A DNA stretch of 64,000 nucleotides from GCA-2687515 sp002687515 (GCA_030745835.1 JASLNU010000043.1:1-64000), one strand, 5' to 3'; counted from the stretch's first letter, positions 1-9,183 are shown. Numbers and translations are program-made. Notes: a model not told the origin generated them from the sequence alone.

Positions 1-76
1 GAAAAAGCCGCTGGAACCCAGGAAGAGATTCCGGGAACGGAAGATCATCTCGATCGAGAACGTCCACAGCCAACCC

Positions 77-132
77 CCTATCCGCTTTACGCCCACCCTA
101 GATGTAGTGGGTGTGGGTGTCAAGCGGATAGG
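77..132. repeat. Long inverted repeat (stem-loop)
   Basis: Arms CCTATCCGCTT (77-87) and AAGCGGATAGG (122-132) are exactly complementary over 11 bp. The interior (88-121) can extend the stem through a C-rich and a G-rich half with a small bulge. No T-run follows, so it is not a typical intrinsic terminator on the + strand. It could be a REP-like element or a leader hairpin. Confidence 0.6.
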
Positions 133-162
133 CACGGATCGGACATTAAAAAGCTGATTTCA

Positions 163-176
163 TTGACAATTGTCAA
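163..176. promoter_or_regulatory. 14-bp perfect palindrome, candidate operator
   Basis: TTGACAATTGTCAA is perfectly self-complementary and lies about 300 bp upstream of the receiver gene in A/T-rich DNA. Its size and symmetry suit a dimeric regulator. The regulator and the target promoter are unknown, and its first six bases also match a -35 box. Confidence 0.35.
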
Positions 177-474
177 AACAACCGCGGCTTGATACTCATG
201 GAAGTTACTATTCGTATGCGTAGAAACGCTAATTCCTTTTATGGGCGGCAAATTTATAAAATAACCTAACCGGATAATTCCGCTGTTCCCGCGAAAGCAG
301 CGCCTCGACAGGGGATATCTGAAATGGGTTGAAAATCAGCCGGGTGGTTGTCATGGGGAATATACGTATCGAAGGGATAGCGATAACAATTATAATTAAG
401 GAAGATATTGGTTTTATAATTGTGTTTGTGTAAAACCAGCCACCTGGCAAATGGGTGAATGAACAGAAATTTCG

Positions 475-981
475 ATGGCCGAAATACCAGCATATAATCT
501 TGAAAATCTAGATGTCCTCTATGTGGAACGGTTCCCGCATATCCGCAGCATGGTGCGCAGTGTGCTCAGCGAACTGGGAATCCGGCGTATCCGCGATACC
601 GCCAGCCTGGACGAAGCGCACAATATGATTATCGATCATGCACCCGATTTCATCATCACCGATTGGGCGCCGGACTTCGATGCCATGCTGTTGGTCGACT
701 GGGTGCGCCGGGGTTCGGATTCCCCGAACCGGTTCACCCCGATCATCGTCACCTCGGCCTATACCGAGCGCGAGAATGTGGGCTTGGCGCGGGATCACGG
801 CATCACCGAATTTATCGCCAAGCCATTGGCGCCGGGCACCCTTTATAAACGGATCTGCATGCTCATTTCCCATGCCAGGCCGTTTGTCGAATGCCAGGTC
901 TATTTCGGACCCGACCGCCGCCGCCGGATGATGGAATTCGAGGGCGAGGGCCGCCGCCAGGATGAACAACAGCCGGCTTAG
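475..981 (+). CDS. CheY-like receiver-domain protein
   Basis: A 168-residue stand-alone response-regulator receiver with no output domain. The likely phosphoacceptor is D63 (motif IITDW), with T93/S94 after the fourth strand and K116 in the AKP motif, all at canonical spacing. The usual acidic pair near residue 18 is reduced to one acidic residue (YVERF, E18), so metal binding and phosphorylation may be altered. After the domain comes the tail YFGPDRRRR (about residues 143-151), which I associate with small receiver proteins of Rhodospirillales. No histidine kinase is adjacent, so its partner is unknown. The start at 475 lacks a clear ribosome site. Confidence 0.85.
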   Translation: MAEIPAYNLENLDVLYVERFPHIRSMVRSVLSELGIRRIRDTASLDEAHNMIIDHAPDFIITDWAPDFDAMLLVDWVRRGSDSPNRFTPIIVTSAYTERENVGLARDHGITEFIAKPLAPGTLYKRICMLISHARPFVECQVYFGPDRRRRMMEFEGEGRRQDEQQPA

Positions 982-1025
982 CGCATTATCCGACCAAATA
1001 ATCTTTGAGTATCACACCGGGCCGG

Positions 1026-1985
1026 TCAGGCCGCCGCCTGGTCGCGCAGGTTCTGCAGGCTGCCGCCGCGCATGATCGAGCCGGGCAGCGGGTGGCCGAC
1101 CACATCCTCGGCCAGGCGCGCGCATTCGGCCAGCGCATCCAGATCAAGGCCGGTGTCGATGCCCATTTCCTCGCACATGAAAACCAGATCCTCGGTGCAG
1201 ACATTGCCCGCCGCCGCCTTGTTGCCGGCGAACGGGCAGCCGCCGAGGCCGGCGACGCAGGCATCGAAATGGGCGACCCCCATTTCCAGCCCGGCATAGG
1301 CGTTGGCGATGCCCATGCCGCGCGTATCGTGCAGGTGCAGGGCGTATTCCAGGTCCGGATATTGGTCCTGCAGGGCGCCGACGCACCGCTTGATGCGGTC
1401 GGGCGTGCCCCAGCCCATGGTATCCAGCAACAGGAACCGTTTCAGCGAAACGTCGTGCTCGGCGGTGATGTCGAAAATGACCTTGGCCAAGTCCATGATC
1501 TTGGAAACCGGCACGTCGCCCTCGAAATTGCAGCCGAAGGCGGCCGAGATGCCGGCCATTTCGACGGGCATGCCGTGGCTCTTGTAACGTTCGATGGTGC
1601 CGTGCAGCTCGGCGACCTGCTGTTCGCCGGTGCGGTTCTGGTTGCGCTTCAAGAAGGTTTCCGAAGCGCAAAGATTAAGATTGCCCTTCATCGCCAGGCG
1701 TCCGGTCGCGGCTGCCCGCTCGAAGCCTTTTTCGTTGAGCCAGAGCCCGGTGTAATCGACGCCCGGCTGCATATCGATGCCGGCCACCACTTCCTCGGCA
1801 TCGGCCATGTTGGGCACCAGCTTGGGGCTGACGAAGGAAACGATCTGGATGGTCTTCAGGCCGGTTTTCGAAAGCGCGTTGATAAACTCGATCTTGCGCG
1901 CCGTCGGCACGAATTCCTTTTCGATCTGAAAGCCCTCGCGCGGGCCTTCCTCCTTGATCTCGACGGATTTGGGAAAATTCGGCAT
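1026..1985 (-). CDS. Hydroxymethylglutaryl-CoA lyase family protein
   Basis: A 319-residue TIM-barrel aldolase of the HMG-CoA lyase family, which cleaves 3-hydroxy-3-methylglutaryl-CoA or a related 3-hydroxyacyl-CoA. Visible motifs are PREGFQ at residues 15-20 (the RDGLQ-type metal and substrate loop), HLHDTRGMG with the metal-binding histidines, and AGLGGCPFAG with the catalytic cysteine. Start 1985 was chosen because a GGAGGA ribosome site lies just upstream; the frame stays open further 5' without one. It diverges from an enoyl-CoA hydratase and a CoA ligase, consistent with branched-chain acid breakdown. The precise substrate is inferred. Confidence 0.85.
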   Translation of the reverse strand: MPNFPKSVEIKEEGPREGFQIEKEFVPTARKIEFINALSKTGLKTIQIVSFVSPKLVPNMADAEEVVAGIDMQPGVDYTGLWLNEKGFERAAATGRLAMKGNLNLCASETFLKRNQNRTGEQQVAELHGTIERYKSHGMPVEMAGISAAFGCNFEGDVPVSKIMDLAKVIFDITAEHDVSLKRFLLLDTMGWGTPDRIKRCVGALQDQYPDLEYALHLHDTRGMGIANAYAGLEMGVAHFDACVAGLGGCPFAGNKAAAGNVCTEDLVFMCEEMGIDTGLDLDALAECARLAEDVVGHPLPGSIMRGGSLQNLRDQAAA

Positions 1986-2025
1986 GTCATCCTCCGCTTT
2001 ATTCCTAGGCGCGGCCCGGCAACTG

Positions 2026-2060
2026 CCGGCATCGCCAATTACCCCCGGCATCGCCAATTA
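2026..2060. repeat. 16-bp direct repeat in a divergent promoter
   Basis: CCGGCATCGCCAATTA occurs at 2026-2041 and again at 2045-2060, a 19-bp period, between the divergent HMG-CoA-lyase-like and enoyl-CoA hydratase genes. Same-face spacing of nearly two helical turns would suit a regulator, but a simple local duplication is equally possible. Confidence 0.5.
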
Positions 2061-2172
2061 TCCTTTGCCAAGGGCGGGCTCAATATCTAATCATTAGTTT
2101 TCCATAAAGTGCCGTTCCCGGCAATCATTCCGGTGCGGCATATTCGTAGGCTGCAACAAACGGGGGTGCGAA

Positions 2173-2958
2173 ATGGCCAAAGATGACATACTCGAGGTTA
2201 GGACCCGGGACAAAATCTGTTTTCTGACCCTAAACCGGCCCGATGTCCGGAACGCATTCAACGCCGAAATGAATGCGATGATGGCGGAAGCCATTCTGGC
2301 CGCCGATTACGATCCCGATGTCTTCATGGTGGCCATCACCGGGGCCGGCGACAAGGCGTTCTGTTCCGGTGCCGATTTGAACGAAGCGCGCGAGGCCGAT
2401 GACGCCGGCAAGGTGTTCCGGGGGCCGCTGCATAGCGGGCGGCGCGGATTGTTCGAGATTATGCTCGATTCCAAGAAGCCGATCATGGCCATCGTCAATG
2501 GCCCGGCCATCGCCGGCGGCTGCGAACTGGCGCTGGCGGCGGATCTGCGCGTCGTCGCGGAAAACGCCTTCTTTGCCCTGCCCGAGGCGAAGCGCGCCCG
2601 CGGCGCCCATTTCGCCTCGGTGGTGCTGCCGCAAATGGTGCCGCCCGGCATCGCCATGGAATGGCTTTATACCGGCCGCCGCATTCCGATCGACGAAGCC
2701 GAGCGCTGGGGCCTGGTGAACCGCCGGGCGCCGCTCGAGAACTTGATGGATACGGCCATGGAATTGGCCAACCATATCCTGTCTTCGGCGCCGCTGTCGC
2801 TGCAACGCATGAAGCTGACCTACCGCAAGACCGTGGGGCTACCCTTGCTCGCCGGTATGCGGCTCGATGTCGGCCCCGATGTCTATGCATCCGAGGATCA
2901 GGTGGAGGGCGCGCGCGCTTACTTGGAAAAACGCGATCCGGTGTGGAAGGGACGCTGA
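2173..2958 (+). CDS. Enoyl-CoA hydratase/isomerase family protein
   Basis: A 261-residue crotonase-fold enzyme that would hydrate a 2-enoyl-CoA. The oxyanion-hole motif CSGADL lies near residues 64-69 and AGGCEL near 114-119. Both catalytic glutamates expected of a true hydratase are present, E118 in GGCEL and E138 in LPEAK. The C-terminal WKGR ending is usual for the family. A CoA ligase gene starts 28 bp downstream and is probably co-transcribed. Chain-length preference cannot be read from sequence. Confidence 0.9.
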   Translation: MAKDDILEVRTRDKICFLTLNRPDVRNAFNAEMNAMMAEAILAADYDPDVFMVAITGAGDKAFCSGADLNEAREADDAGKVFRGPLHSGRRGLFEIMLDSKKPIMAIVNGPAIAGGCELALAADLRVVAENAFFALPEAKRARGAHFASVVLPQMVPPGIAMEWLYTGRRIPIDEAERWGLVNRRAPLENLMDTAMELANHILSSAPLSLQRMKLTYRKTVGLPLLAGMRLDVGPDVYASEDQVEGARAYLEKRDPVWKGR

Positions 2959-2986
2959 TCCGGCGCCGCCAAGGTACACCCGACCA

Positions 2987-5128
2987 ATGGCAGACGGCAA
3001 AACCACCATGTACCACGCCCTGAAACCGCTGTTTCAGCCGGCCAACGTGGCCGTCATCGGCGCCTCCAATACGCAAGGCAAGCAGGGCAATACGGCGATC
3101 CGTTATTTGCGGCGTTGCGGCTATCCCGGCGGTATTTTTCCGGTCAATCCGGCCGGCGGCGAGATCGAGGGGCTGAAATGCCATGCCTCCATCGCCGAGA
3201 TACCGGAAAAGATCGATTGCGCGCTGATCGTCATTCCCGCCGGCCCGGCGGTGGAGGCGGTTCGTGGCTGCGCCGAGGCCGGCGTCGGCGCGGTCATCAT
3301 CGGCGCCGCCGGCTTTGCGGAACTGGACAGCGATGAAGGCCGCCGCCGCCAGGATGATGTGGTGGCCATCGCGGCCGAACATGGGCTGCGCATCCTCGGT
3401 CCCAACACCAACGGCATATTCAACGCGCACCATAAGCTGTCCCTCGGCTACAACAACTCGCACGGCGATGCGCTGACCCCGGGCCCGGTATCCATCGCCG
3501 CCCATTCGGGGGCGCTGTTCAACTCCATCGCGCCGCGCCTCCGCAGCCTGCGCGCCGGGCTCTCCAAGTTCGTTCCGGTCGGCAACGAAGCCGACCTCGA
3601 TATGCTCGACTTCCTTGAATATTTTATCGAAGACCCCGATACCGAGGTGATCGGGCTGATCATCGAGGCCCTATCCGACGGCGCCCGGCTGCGTGGGCTG
3701 GCGGCGCGCGCGCGCAACGCCGATAAGCCGATAGTGGCGCTGAAATTGGGCCGCTCCGCCGCCGGCGCCGGCGCCGCGGCGGCCCATTCATCGCGGCTGG
3801 CCGGCAGCGCCCGCGCCTACGACGCCCTCTTCTTGGAATGCGGCATCGCCTCGGTGCCGACGGTGGAAGCGATGGCCGGTGCCGCGGCGCTGTTGATGAA
3901 CCGCGCCGATCAGGCGTTTCCGGGTAACAACGCGCTGATCGGCATTTCGACCACCGGCGGCGGCGCCGCCTTGCTCGCCGACCATGCCGAGGCGCGCGGC
4001 ATTCCGCTGGCCGGCAACGCGGCCGGCCAATGGGAAGGCAGGGTCGCCGAAACCATCGCCAGCTTCGATGGCGCCGGGCAAATCCGTAATCCGACCGACG
4101 TCCCATCGCTGGGCGGCAACGAGCGCCTGTCCGAATTGTTCGAAGCGCAGGAAAAGGACGGCTATTCGGGGCCCCTTGCCTTGTTCACCCACCTGGTGCC
4201 GACCCTCGAGGGATCCCATGACGTTGCGGCGCGCATCATCGAGCGCCACCGGCGCACCCGCACTCCGGCCATCGCCATCGCGCCCGGCGGGCTGACCGAG
4301 GAAATCGAAGCGGGCTACCGCGATGCCGGCATTCCTTTCTTCACCGACCTCGCCGCCGCCTTCGATGCCTTGAGCGCCTATTACCAGGCCTATCCGGCGG
4401 CCGGGGCGGCGGTGGCGCCCAAATTGGATGCCGGCTTAAGCGCCGGCCTGGAGGATGCCAAGGAGCAACTCGCCGCCGCCGCCGGGCGCCAGTTCCTGAC
4501 CGAGGTCGAAAGCGCAGATTTGCTGCGCGGGCTCGGCCTGCCGATGGTCGAATGCCGCATTATCGACGGCATGGCCAGCGCCGGCGAAGCCGCCGAGGAA
4601 TTGGGATACCCGGTGGTCCTGAAGGCGCTGGCGCCGGATGTCACCCATAAGAACCGGCTCGGCTTCGTGATTGCCGGCATCACCGGCGACATCGAATTGG
4701 CTGAAGCGGTGGTGACCATGGAGGGGCGCATCGCCGGGCTCGATTACAGCGCCACCGAGGTTCCCCTGATCATGCAGCCGATGGCCAAGGGCGCCGCCGA
4801 GATCATCCTCGGCGCCAGCTTCGAGCCCGGCCTCGGCCATTTCCTGATCGCCGGCCTCGGCGGCGTCTATACCGAAATCCTGGACGAGGCGGTCCTGATA
4901 CCGGTTCCCGCCGCGGCGGAGGTCATCGAAAAGCGGCTCGCGGTGACGCGCATCGGCCGCCTGATCGCATCGATCGGCCCCGTCCAGCCGGTGATCGACA
5001 CCCTTGCCGCCCTGTCCCAACTGGTCGCCGACAACCCCGATACCATCGCAGCCGTCGACATCAATCCGATGTTGCTGGACGAAAGCGGCGCCACCGCCGT
5101 CGACGCGCTGATCGTGCTGGCGAGTTAG
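2987..5128 (+). CDS. NDP-forming acyl-CoA synthetase (CoA-binding plus ATP-grasp fusion)
   Basis: A 713-residue protein with the order CoA-binding Rossmann domain (residues about 20-120, starting at VAVIGAS), succinyl-CoA-ligase-like region (about 150-470) and C-terminal ATP-grasp domain (about 480-710). The probable phosphohistidine lies in AAHSSRLAGS. This fits the ADP-forming acetyl/acyl-CoA synthetase family, which activates a carboxylic acid or makes NTP from an acyl-CoA. The frame is open back to 2867 inside the upstream hydratase, but the ATG at 2987 places the first domain normally, and a second ATG lies at 3008. It probably forms an operon with the hydratase. Confidence 0.85.
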   Translation: MADGKTTMYHALKPLFQPANVAVIGASNTQGKQGNTAIRYLRRCGYPGGIFPVNPAGGEIEGLKCHASIAEIPEKIDCALIVIPAGPAVEAVRGCAEAGVGAVIIGAAGFAELDSDEGRRRQDDVVAIAAEHGLRILGPNTNGIFNAHHKLSLGYNNSHGDALTPGPVSIAAHSGALFNSIAPRLRSLRAGLSKFVPVGNEADLDMLDFLEYFIEDPDTEVIGLIIEALSDGARLRGLAARARNADKPIVALKLGRSAAGAGAAAAHSSRLAGSARAYDALFLECGIASVPTVEAMAGAAALLMNRADQAFPGNNALIGISTTGGGAALLADHAEARGIPLAGNAAGQWEGRVAETIASFDGAGQIRNPTDVPSLGGNERLSELFEAQEKDGYSGPLALFTHLVPTLEGSHDVAARIIERHRRTRTPAIAIAPGGLTEEIEAGYRDAGIPFFTDLAAAFDALSAYYQAYPAAGAAVAPKLDAGLSAGLEDAKEQLAAAAGRQFLTEVESADLLRGLGLPMVECRIIDGMASAGEAAEELGYPVVLKALAPDVTHKNRLGFVIAGITGDIELAEAVVTMEGRIAGLDYSATEVPLIMQPMAKGAAEIILGASFEPGLGHFLIAGLGGVYTEILDEAVLIPVPAAAEVIEKRLAVTRIGRLIASIGPVQPVIDTLAALSQLVADNPDTIAAVDINPMLLDESGATAVDALIVLAS

Positions 5129-5147
5129 GCGCCGGAGCGTCAGGCCG

Positions 5148-6077
5148 CTAACGCACCTGGAAGACGATCTTGCCGCGCACGTGGCCGGTGGCGCTTAGTT
5201 CGTGCGCTTCGCGCACTTGATCGAGCGACATGAACTGCATCTCCGGGGCCTTGACGGCGCCCGCGGTTATGAATTCCGAAATGCGGTCCATATAGGCGCG
5301 GGCGCGCTTCACATTGGGGCGCATAACCTCGACATCGTCCCGGGGGGCGGTGAAGCCTTCGGGCTGGCCGGCGATCCAGACCATCCTGCCGCCCGCTTTA
5401 AGGACCGCAAAGCTGCGCGCATGGACCTCGCCGCCGACGGTGTCGAAGACCACGTCGCAATCGGAAACCGCTTCGGTGAAATCGGTGCTATTGTAATCGA
5501 TCACCTCGTCGGCGCCGAGGTTCGAGACGTAGTCATGATTGCCGGGGCTCGCCGTGGTGATTACATGGGCGCCGAGATGATGACCGATCTGGATGCCGAG
5601 GCTGCCGACGCCGCCGGCGCCGCCCTGGACCAAGAGCTTCTGGCCGCTGGTCAGGCGCGCCGTGTCTTCGAGGGCGATCATCGCGGTCAGCGTGGTGAGG
5701 GCGAGGGCGGCGGCTTCGTCGTGGCTGATCGATGCCGGCTTCAGCCCGACCAGGCCGGCATCGATGGCGATGGCCTCGGCATAGGCGCCGTCGACGCCTT
5801 GAACGGCAACGCCATAGACCTCGTCGCCGGGGCTCAAACCCTCGGCGCCGTCGCCCAATTCGCGCACCACGCCGGAAAAATCGCGCCCCAGGATGTGCGG
5901 GAAATAACCTTCCGCCGGATCGGCGTAGGAGCCCCCCCGCGATTTCCAATCGGCGGGATTGACGGTGGCGGCGTGGATATCGATCAGCGCCTCGCCGGGG
6001 CCCGGTGCCGGGTCCGCAATGTCGCGCACTTGAAGCACCTCGGGTCCGCCGAATGCGTCGATCTGTACGGCTTTCAT
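5148..6077 (-). CDS. NADP-dependent oxidoreductase (zinc-free MDR family)
   Basis: A 309-residue medium-chain dehydrogenase/reductase of the quinone-oxidoreductase type. The GroES-like N-terminal half carries GRDFSGVV (about residues 64-71), and the Rossmann half carries the nucleotide motif GGAGGVGSLG. The zinc ligands of alcohol dehydrogenases are absent, so it should reduce a quinone or enone with NADPH. The start has a good AGGAGG site a few bases upstream. It converges with the CoA synthetase and diverges from the VOC gene. Confidence 0.85.
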   Translation of the reverse strand: MKAVQIDAFGGPEVLQVRDIADPAPGPGEALIDIHAATVNPADWKSRGGSYADPAEGYFPHILGRDFSGVVRELGDGAEGLSPGDEVYGVAVQGVDGAYAEAIAIDAGLVGLKPASISHDEAAALALTTLTAMIALEDTARLTSGQKLLVQGGAGGVGSLGIQIGHHLGAHVITTASPGNHDYVSNLGADEVIDYNSTDFTEAVSDCDVVFDTVGGEVHARSFAVLKAGGRMVWIAGQPEGFTAPRDDVEVMRPNVKRARAYMDRISEFITAGAVKAPEMQFMSLDQVREAHELSATGHVRGKIVFQVR

Positions 6078-6218
6078 GATTTCCTCCTGAATTTACATTG
6101 GCGCGAATTTGCGGGGCGGCGTCGGCTCCGTCAAGCAGCGACTTTTTTGGAAGGCTTCTAAACAAGCGAACGACCTATTATAATCCCGGCACGTACTGGC
6201 ATTCAGGAGAAAAAGACC

Positions 6219-6761
6219 ATGAGCAAAGCGCGCCTCGTTTCCGGCTTCCATCATTTCGCGCTGGAGGTGTCGGACATGGAAAAATCCATCGCCTTCTACC
6301 GCGAACTGTTCGGCTTCAAGCTGTCCGAGCGGCACCCGCCGGGCGAGATTGTGGCGATCCCGGTGGAGCTGGCATTCCTGCGCGTCGGCGACAATCACCA
6401 CGATCTGGTGCTATCCCATAACCCTAAGAAGAAATACCGCAAGCGCACGCCCGAGGACGATGCCGAGGGGCCGGCCTACATCCATCATTTCGCCTTCGGC
6501 TGCCCGGACCGGGAAGCCTGGCTGGAAGTGATGGAGATGGTCAAGGCGCGCGGCATCGAGATTATCCGGGGGCCGGTGGTGCATTCCAAATACCAGCCCG
6601 GCGGCGAAGGTTCCTGGGGCGAAAACGAATCCTTCTACATTCTCGATCCCGACGGGCACCGGCTGGAACTGTTCTGCGACATGGCGACCATCGATGCCGA
6701 CGGCACCTTCGTCACCGTCCGCGGCGAGCGCATCGAGGAAGCCAAGGTCGAGGAAATATAA
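6219..6761 (+). CDS. VOC family (glyoxalase/extradiol-like) protein
   Basis: A 180-residue vicinal-oxygen-chelate protein. The first beta-alpha-beta module starts with FHHFALEV at about residues 11-18, and the second with YIHHFAFG near 87. The C-terminal HRLELFCDM supplies the usual metal-binding glutamate. These His-His-Glu positions suggest a metal-dependent lyase, isomerase or ring-cleaving dioxygenase. A GGAGA ribosome site precedes the ATG. It stands alone between two leftward genes, and its substrate is unknown. Confidence 0.8.
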   Translation: MSKARLVSGFHHFALEVSDMEKSIAFYRELFGFKLSERHPPGEIVAIPVELAFLRVGDNHHDLVLSHNPKKKYRKRTPEDDAEGPAYIHHFAFGCPDREAWLEVMEMVKARGIEIIRGPVVHSKYQPGGEGSWGENESFYILDPDGHRLELFCDMATIDADGTFVTVRGERIEEAKVEEI

Positions 6762-6790
6762 GTCCCGCCATCGGCGGCTCGTTTGCCGGC

Positions 6791-7747
6791 CTATTCACCT
6801 TCGCCGGGTTCGGCGGCGCGCGCCCGGTCGCGCAGGTGCCCACCGATGCTTTGCGCCTCGATGAAGACGCGCTTGATCTCGGGATAGGTTTCCTTGATGC
6901 GGCTTTCCATGTCGGATATCGCGGCCTCGACCTCATCCGAATCCATGTCGCCGGAAAAATCGACGCTCAGGGTCAAAAGAATATCCTCGGGGCCCATATG
7001 CATGGTCAGCACCTCGTTGATGGCGTTGATGCCGCCCGAGGTGGAGACCAGGGCGCGGACCCCGTCGACGGTCGCCGCGCTCGCCCCTTCGCCGATCAAG
7101 AGCCCCTTGCATTCATAGGCGAGCAACGCCGCCGTCACCGCCAGGATGGCGCCGATGGCGATCGACGCGACGCCGTCCAAGATGGGCATATTCAGCGCCC
7201 CGGCCAGCCAGATGCCGACGAAGGCGACGATCAGGCCGAGCATGGCGGCGGTATCCTCAAACAGGACGGTGAAGATGGCCGGGTCCTTGGAGCGGCGGAT
7301 GGCTTCGATAAACCCGCGTCCGCCGCGGCTGCGGTTAAACTCGCGGTAGGCCACGGTCCAGGCGACGGCTTCGAAAACGGCGGCTAGCCCAAGGACGATG
7401 AAATTGACCGAAACATCGGTGATCGGATGGGGTTCGCGAATTTTGGAAATGCCCTCGAAGACCGAGACGCCGGCGCCGAGGCCGAAGATGATGATGGCCA
7501 CCACGAAGGTCCAGAAATAAAGCTCCATCCCGTAGCCGAAGGGATGCTGGCTGTCCGCCGGTTTGCCGGCGCGCCGGAGGCCATAGAGCAATAGAAGCTG
7601 GTTGCCGGTATCGACCAGCGAGTGGATGGCTTCGGACAGCATTGCCGAGGAACCGGTGAAGGCGGCGGCGAAAAATTTGGTCGCCGCGATAAGCAAGTTG
7701 CCGAAAAATGCGGCATAGATGACTTTTCTTGAAGCGGCGTGCGCCAT
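6791..7747 (-). CDS. Cation diffusion facilitator (CDF) metal transporter
   Basis: A 318-residue inner-membrane protein with about six transmembrane helices and a cytoplasmic ferredoxin-like C-terminal domain. The metal-site motifs HSLVDTGNQ (second helix) and LDGVAS (fifth helix) and the loop HPFGYG identify the CDF family, which exports Zn, Mn, Fe or related divalent ions by proton exchange. Start 7747 (MAHAAS) was chosen over an in-frame extension that overlaps the upstream gene. It lies 10 bp behind the FAD oxidoreductase, as last gene of a five-gene leftward operon. Confidence 0.9.
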   Translation of the reverse strand: MAHAASRKVIYAAFFGNLLIAATKFFAAAFTGSSAMLSEAIHSLVDTGNQLLLLYGLRRAGKPADSQHPFGYGMELYFWTFVVAIIIFGLGAGVSVFEGISKIREPHPITDVSVNFIVLGLAAVFEAVAWTVAYREFNRSRGGRGFIEAIRRSKDPAIFTVLFEDTAAMLGLIVAFVGIWLAGALNMPILDGVASIAIGAILAVTAALLAYECKGLLIGEGASAATVDGVRALVSTSGGINAINEVLTMHMGPEDILLTLSVDFSGDMDSDEVEAAISDMESRIKETYPEIKRVFIEAQSIGGHLRDRARAAEPGEGE

Positions 7748-7757
7748 GTTGCGTCCG

Positions 7758-9155
7758 TCAGCCGTGTTTCCGGGCGCGCGCTTTGGCGTGGCGCGCCGCG
7801 TTGCCGCCGGCGATGCGGCCCGATGCCATCGCCCAGGCCAAGGCATAGCCGTGCCCGCCCATGAACGAGATCAGCCGCGCATTGACGCCGGCCCCAAAAA
7901 GCCCCTTGATGATCCCCCCGTCTTCGGCGATGACGTTGGTTTTCTGGTTGGTGGCGACGCCGCCGCCCGAATTGGTGATCACCCGGCGCGCCGGCCCGAG
8001 CACATGCAACGGCCCCTTGGCATTGTTGGCCAGGGCCTGGGCAAGCGATGCCGGCCTGGCGCCGATATGGCGGGCGGCGGCGGCAATCGTTTTGGCCTCG
8101 AAATGCCAGTCCCAGGCGCGGCAATCATCCAAATAGGCGTAGCCGACCCCGGTTGCCGTGCCGATGAACGGCTTGCCGGTCCGGGCCCAGCCGTCGCGTC
8201 CCGGCCCGACATCGTCGCCCGCCGTGGCCAGCTTGGCGGCGGTGGCGGCGTCGATGACAATGAATATCTCCTCCCAGCGGTCTTCGAAGCCGGGCATCAG
8301 GATAGACTCGCCGAGCTTGGTCTTGATCCGTTCGCCCTTACCGGTGACCAGCCGGGCGCCGGCCTTGATCAAACCGGGCGACGGTTCGACGAAGGGAAAA
8401 TCGACGAAACGCAATTGCGGTAAGTTGACGCGCGCCATGTTCTGGACCCGGGCGCCGATGCGCATGGCCATGCGGTGGCCGTCGCCGGTGGCGTAATCGC
8501 GCAAGGGTTGGGCCAGCTTCAGCTTCGGCGCCAGCCGCTTGACCATATCGGTATTGGCGCTGTAATCGCCGGCTGCCAGGACGACGGCGCCGGCTTCAAT
8601 AAAATGGGCTCCGCTGTCTGTATCGGCGCGCACCCCGGCGATGCGGCCGCGATGATCGAGGATCAATTCGGCGCCCGGCGCGTTGCATTGGATGCGCACC
8701 CGCTTTTTGATGCAGGCATCTTCCAGCACCTTCACCAGATGCCGGCAATCGGGCTGGATGACATGCATCCTCGGGATCCCGTGCGGGCCCTCCGGGTGCG
8801 GGCCGGAAAATTCGACACCGAGAGCGATCAGGTTCTCAAGCTCCGCCGAGCAGACGCGCATCATGAATTTGGTGCTGGCGACATCGATTTTGGCGCCGGC
8901 CTCCCTGGCCATCAATTGGACGTCGGCCAAGTGCCTTGCGTGGCTGTCCTTGACGCCCGCCGCCCGCTGCACCGAGGTTCCGGACGCGGTCATGATGCCG
9001 ATCGACATGGCGGTCTTGCCGCCGGGCTCAAAGGTTTTTTCGAGGACCATGGTCTTGGCGCCGGCGGTGGCCGCCGCCAGGCCGGCGCGGAGGCCAGCAC
9101 CGCCGCCGCCGACAACTACCACATCCGCCTTTTCGTCCCAGCCCAGATTGCTCAT
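7758..9155 (-). CDS. FAD-dependent oxidoreductase (succinate dehydrogenase/fumarate reductase flavoprotein type)
   Basis: A 465-residue flavoprotein. The N-terminal dinucleotide motif VVVGGGGAGLRAG (about residues 14-26) is followed by the FAD-ribose glutamate in VLEKT, and a C-terminal GHGYALAWAMASGRIAG segment closes the FAD domain. The layout fits the fumarate reductase/3-ketosteroid dehydrogenase superfamily, which oxidises or reduces carbon-carbon double bonds. No iron-sulfur or membrane-anchor subunit is adjacent, so it is probably a soluble single-subunit enzyme. Its neighbours suggest a step in acyl or alicyclic acid breakdown. Confidence 0.85.
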   Translation of the reverse strand: MSNLGWDEKADVVVVGGGGAGLRAGLAAATAGAKTMVLEKTFEPGGKTAMSIGIMTASGTSVQRAAGVKDSHARHLADVQLMAREAGAKIDVASTKFMMRVCSAELENLIALGVEFSGPHPEGPHGIPRMHVIQPDCRHLVKVLEDACIKKRVRIQCNAPGAELILDHRGRIAGVRADTDSGAHFIEAGAVVLAAGDYSANTDMVKRLAPKLKLAQPLRDYATGDGHRMAMRIGARVQNMARVNLPQLRFVDFPFVEPSPGLIKAGARLVTGKGERIKTKLGESILMPGFEDRWEEIFIVIDAATAAKLATAGDDVGPGRDGWARTGKPFIGTATGVGYAYLDDCRAWDWHFEAKTIAAAARHIGARPASLAQALANNAKGPLHVLGPARRVITNSGGGVATNQKTNVIAEDGGIIKGLFGAGVNARLISFMGGHGYALAWAMASGRIAGGNAARHAKARARKHG

Positions 9156-9183
9156 GCCATTCCCTTCTAAGTGATCACCGGCT

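Larger units (their letters stand above)
1..474. other. Leader region without a convincing gene
   Basis: This stretch precedes the receiver gene and shows no coding frame I would support. Short frames on both strands lack family resemblance and ribosome sites. It carries a long inverted repeat (77-132) and a 14-bp perfect palindrome (163-176), each annotated separately. The part from about 140 to 460 is visibly richer in A and T than the gene downstream, as expected of a promoter region. The left edge could contain the end of a gene cut by the window, but no frame there is recognisable. Confidence 0.5.

Noticed and set aside
1005..2090. Long open frame on the + strand opposite the HMG-CoA-lyase-like gene
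   Set aside because: It is the GC-driven shadow of the real minus-strand gene, with no family motifs and no ribosome site.
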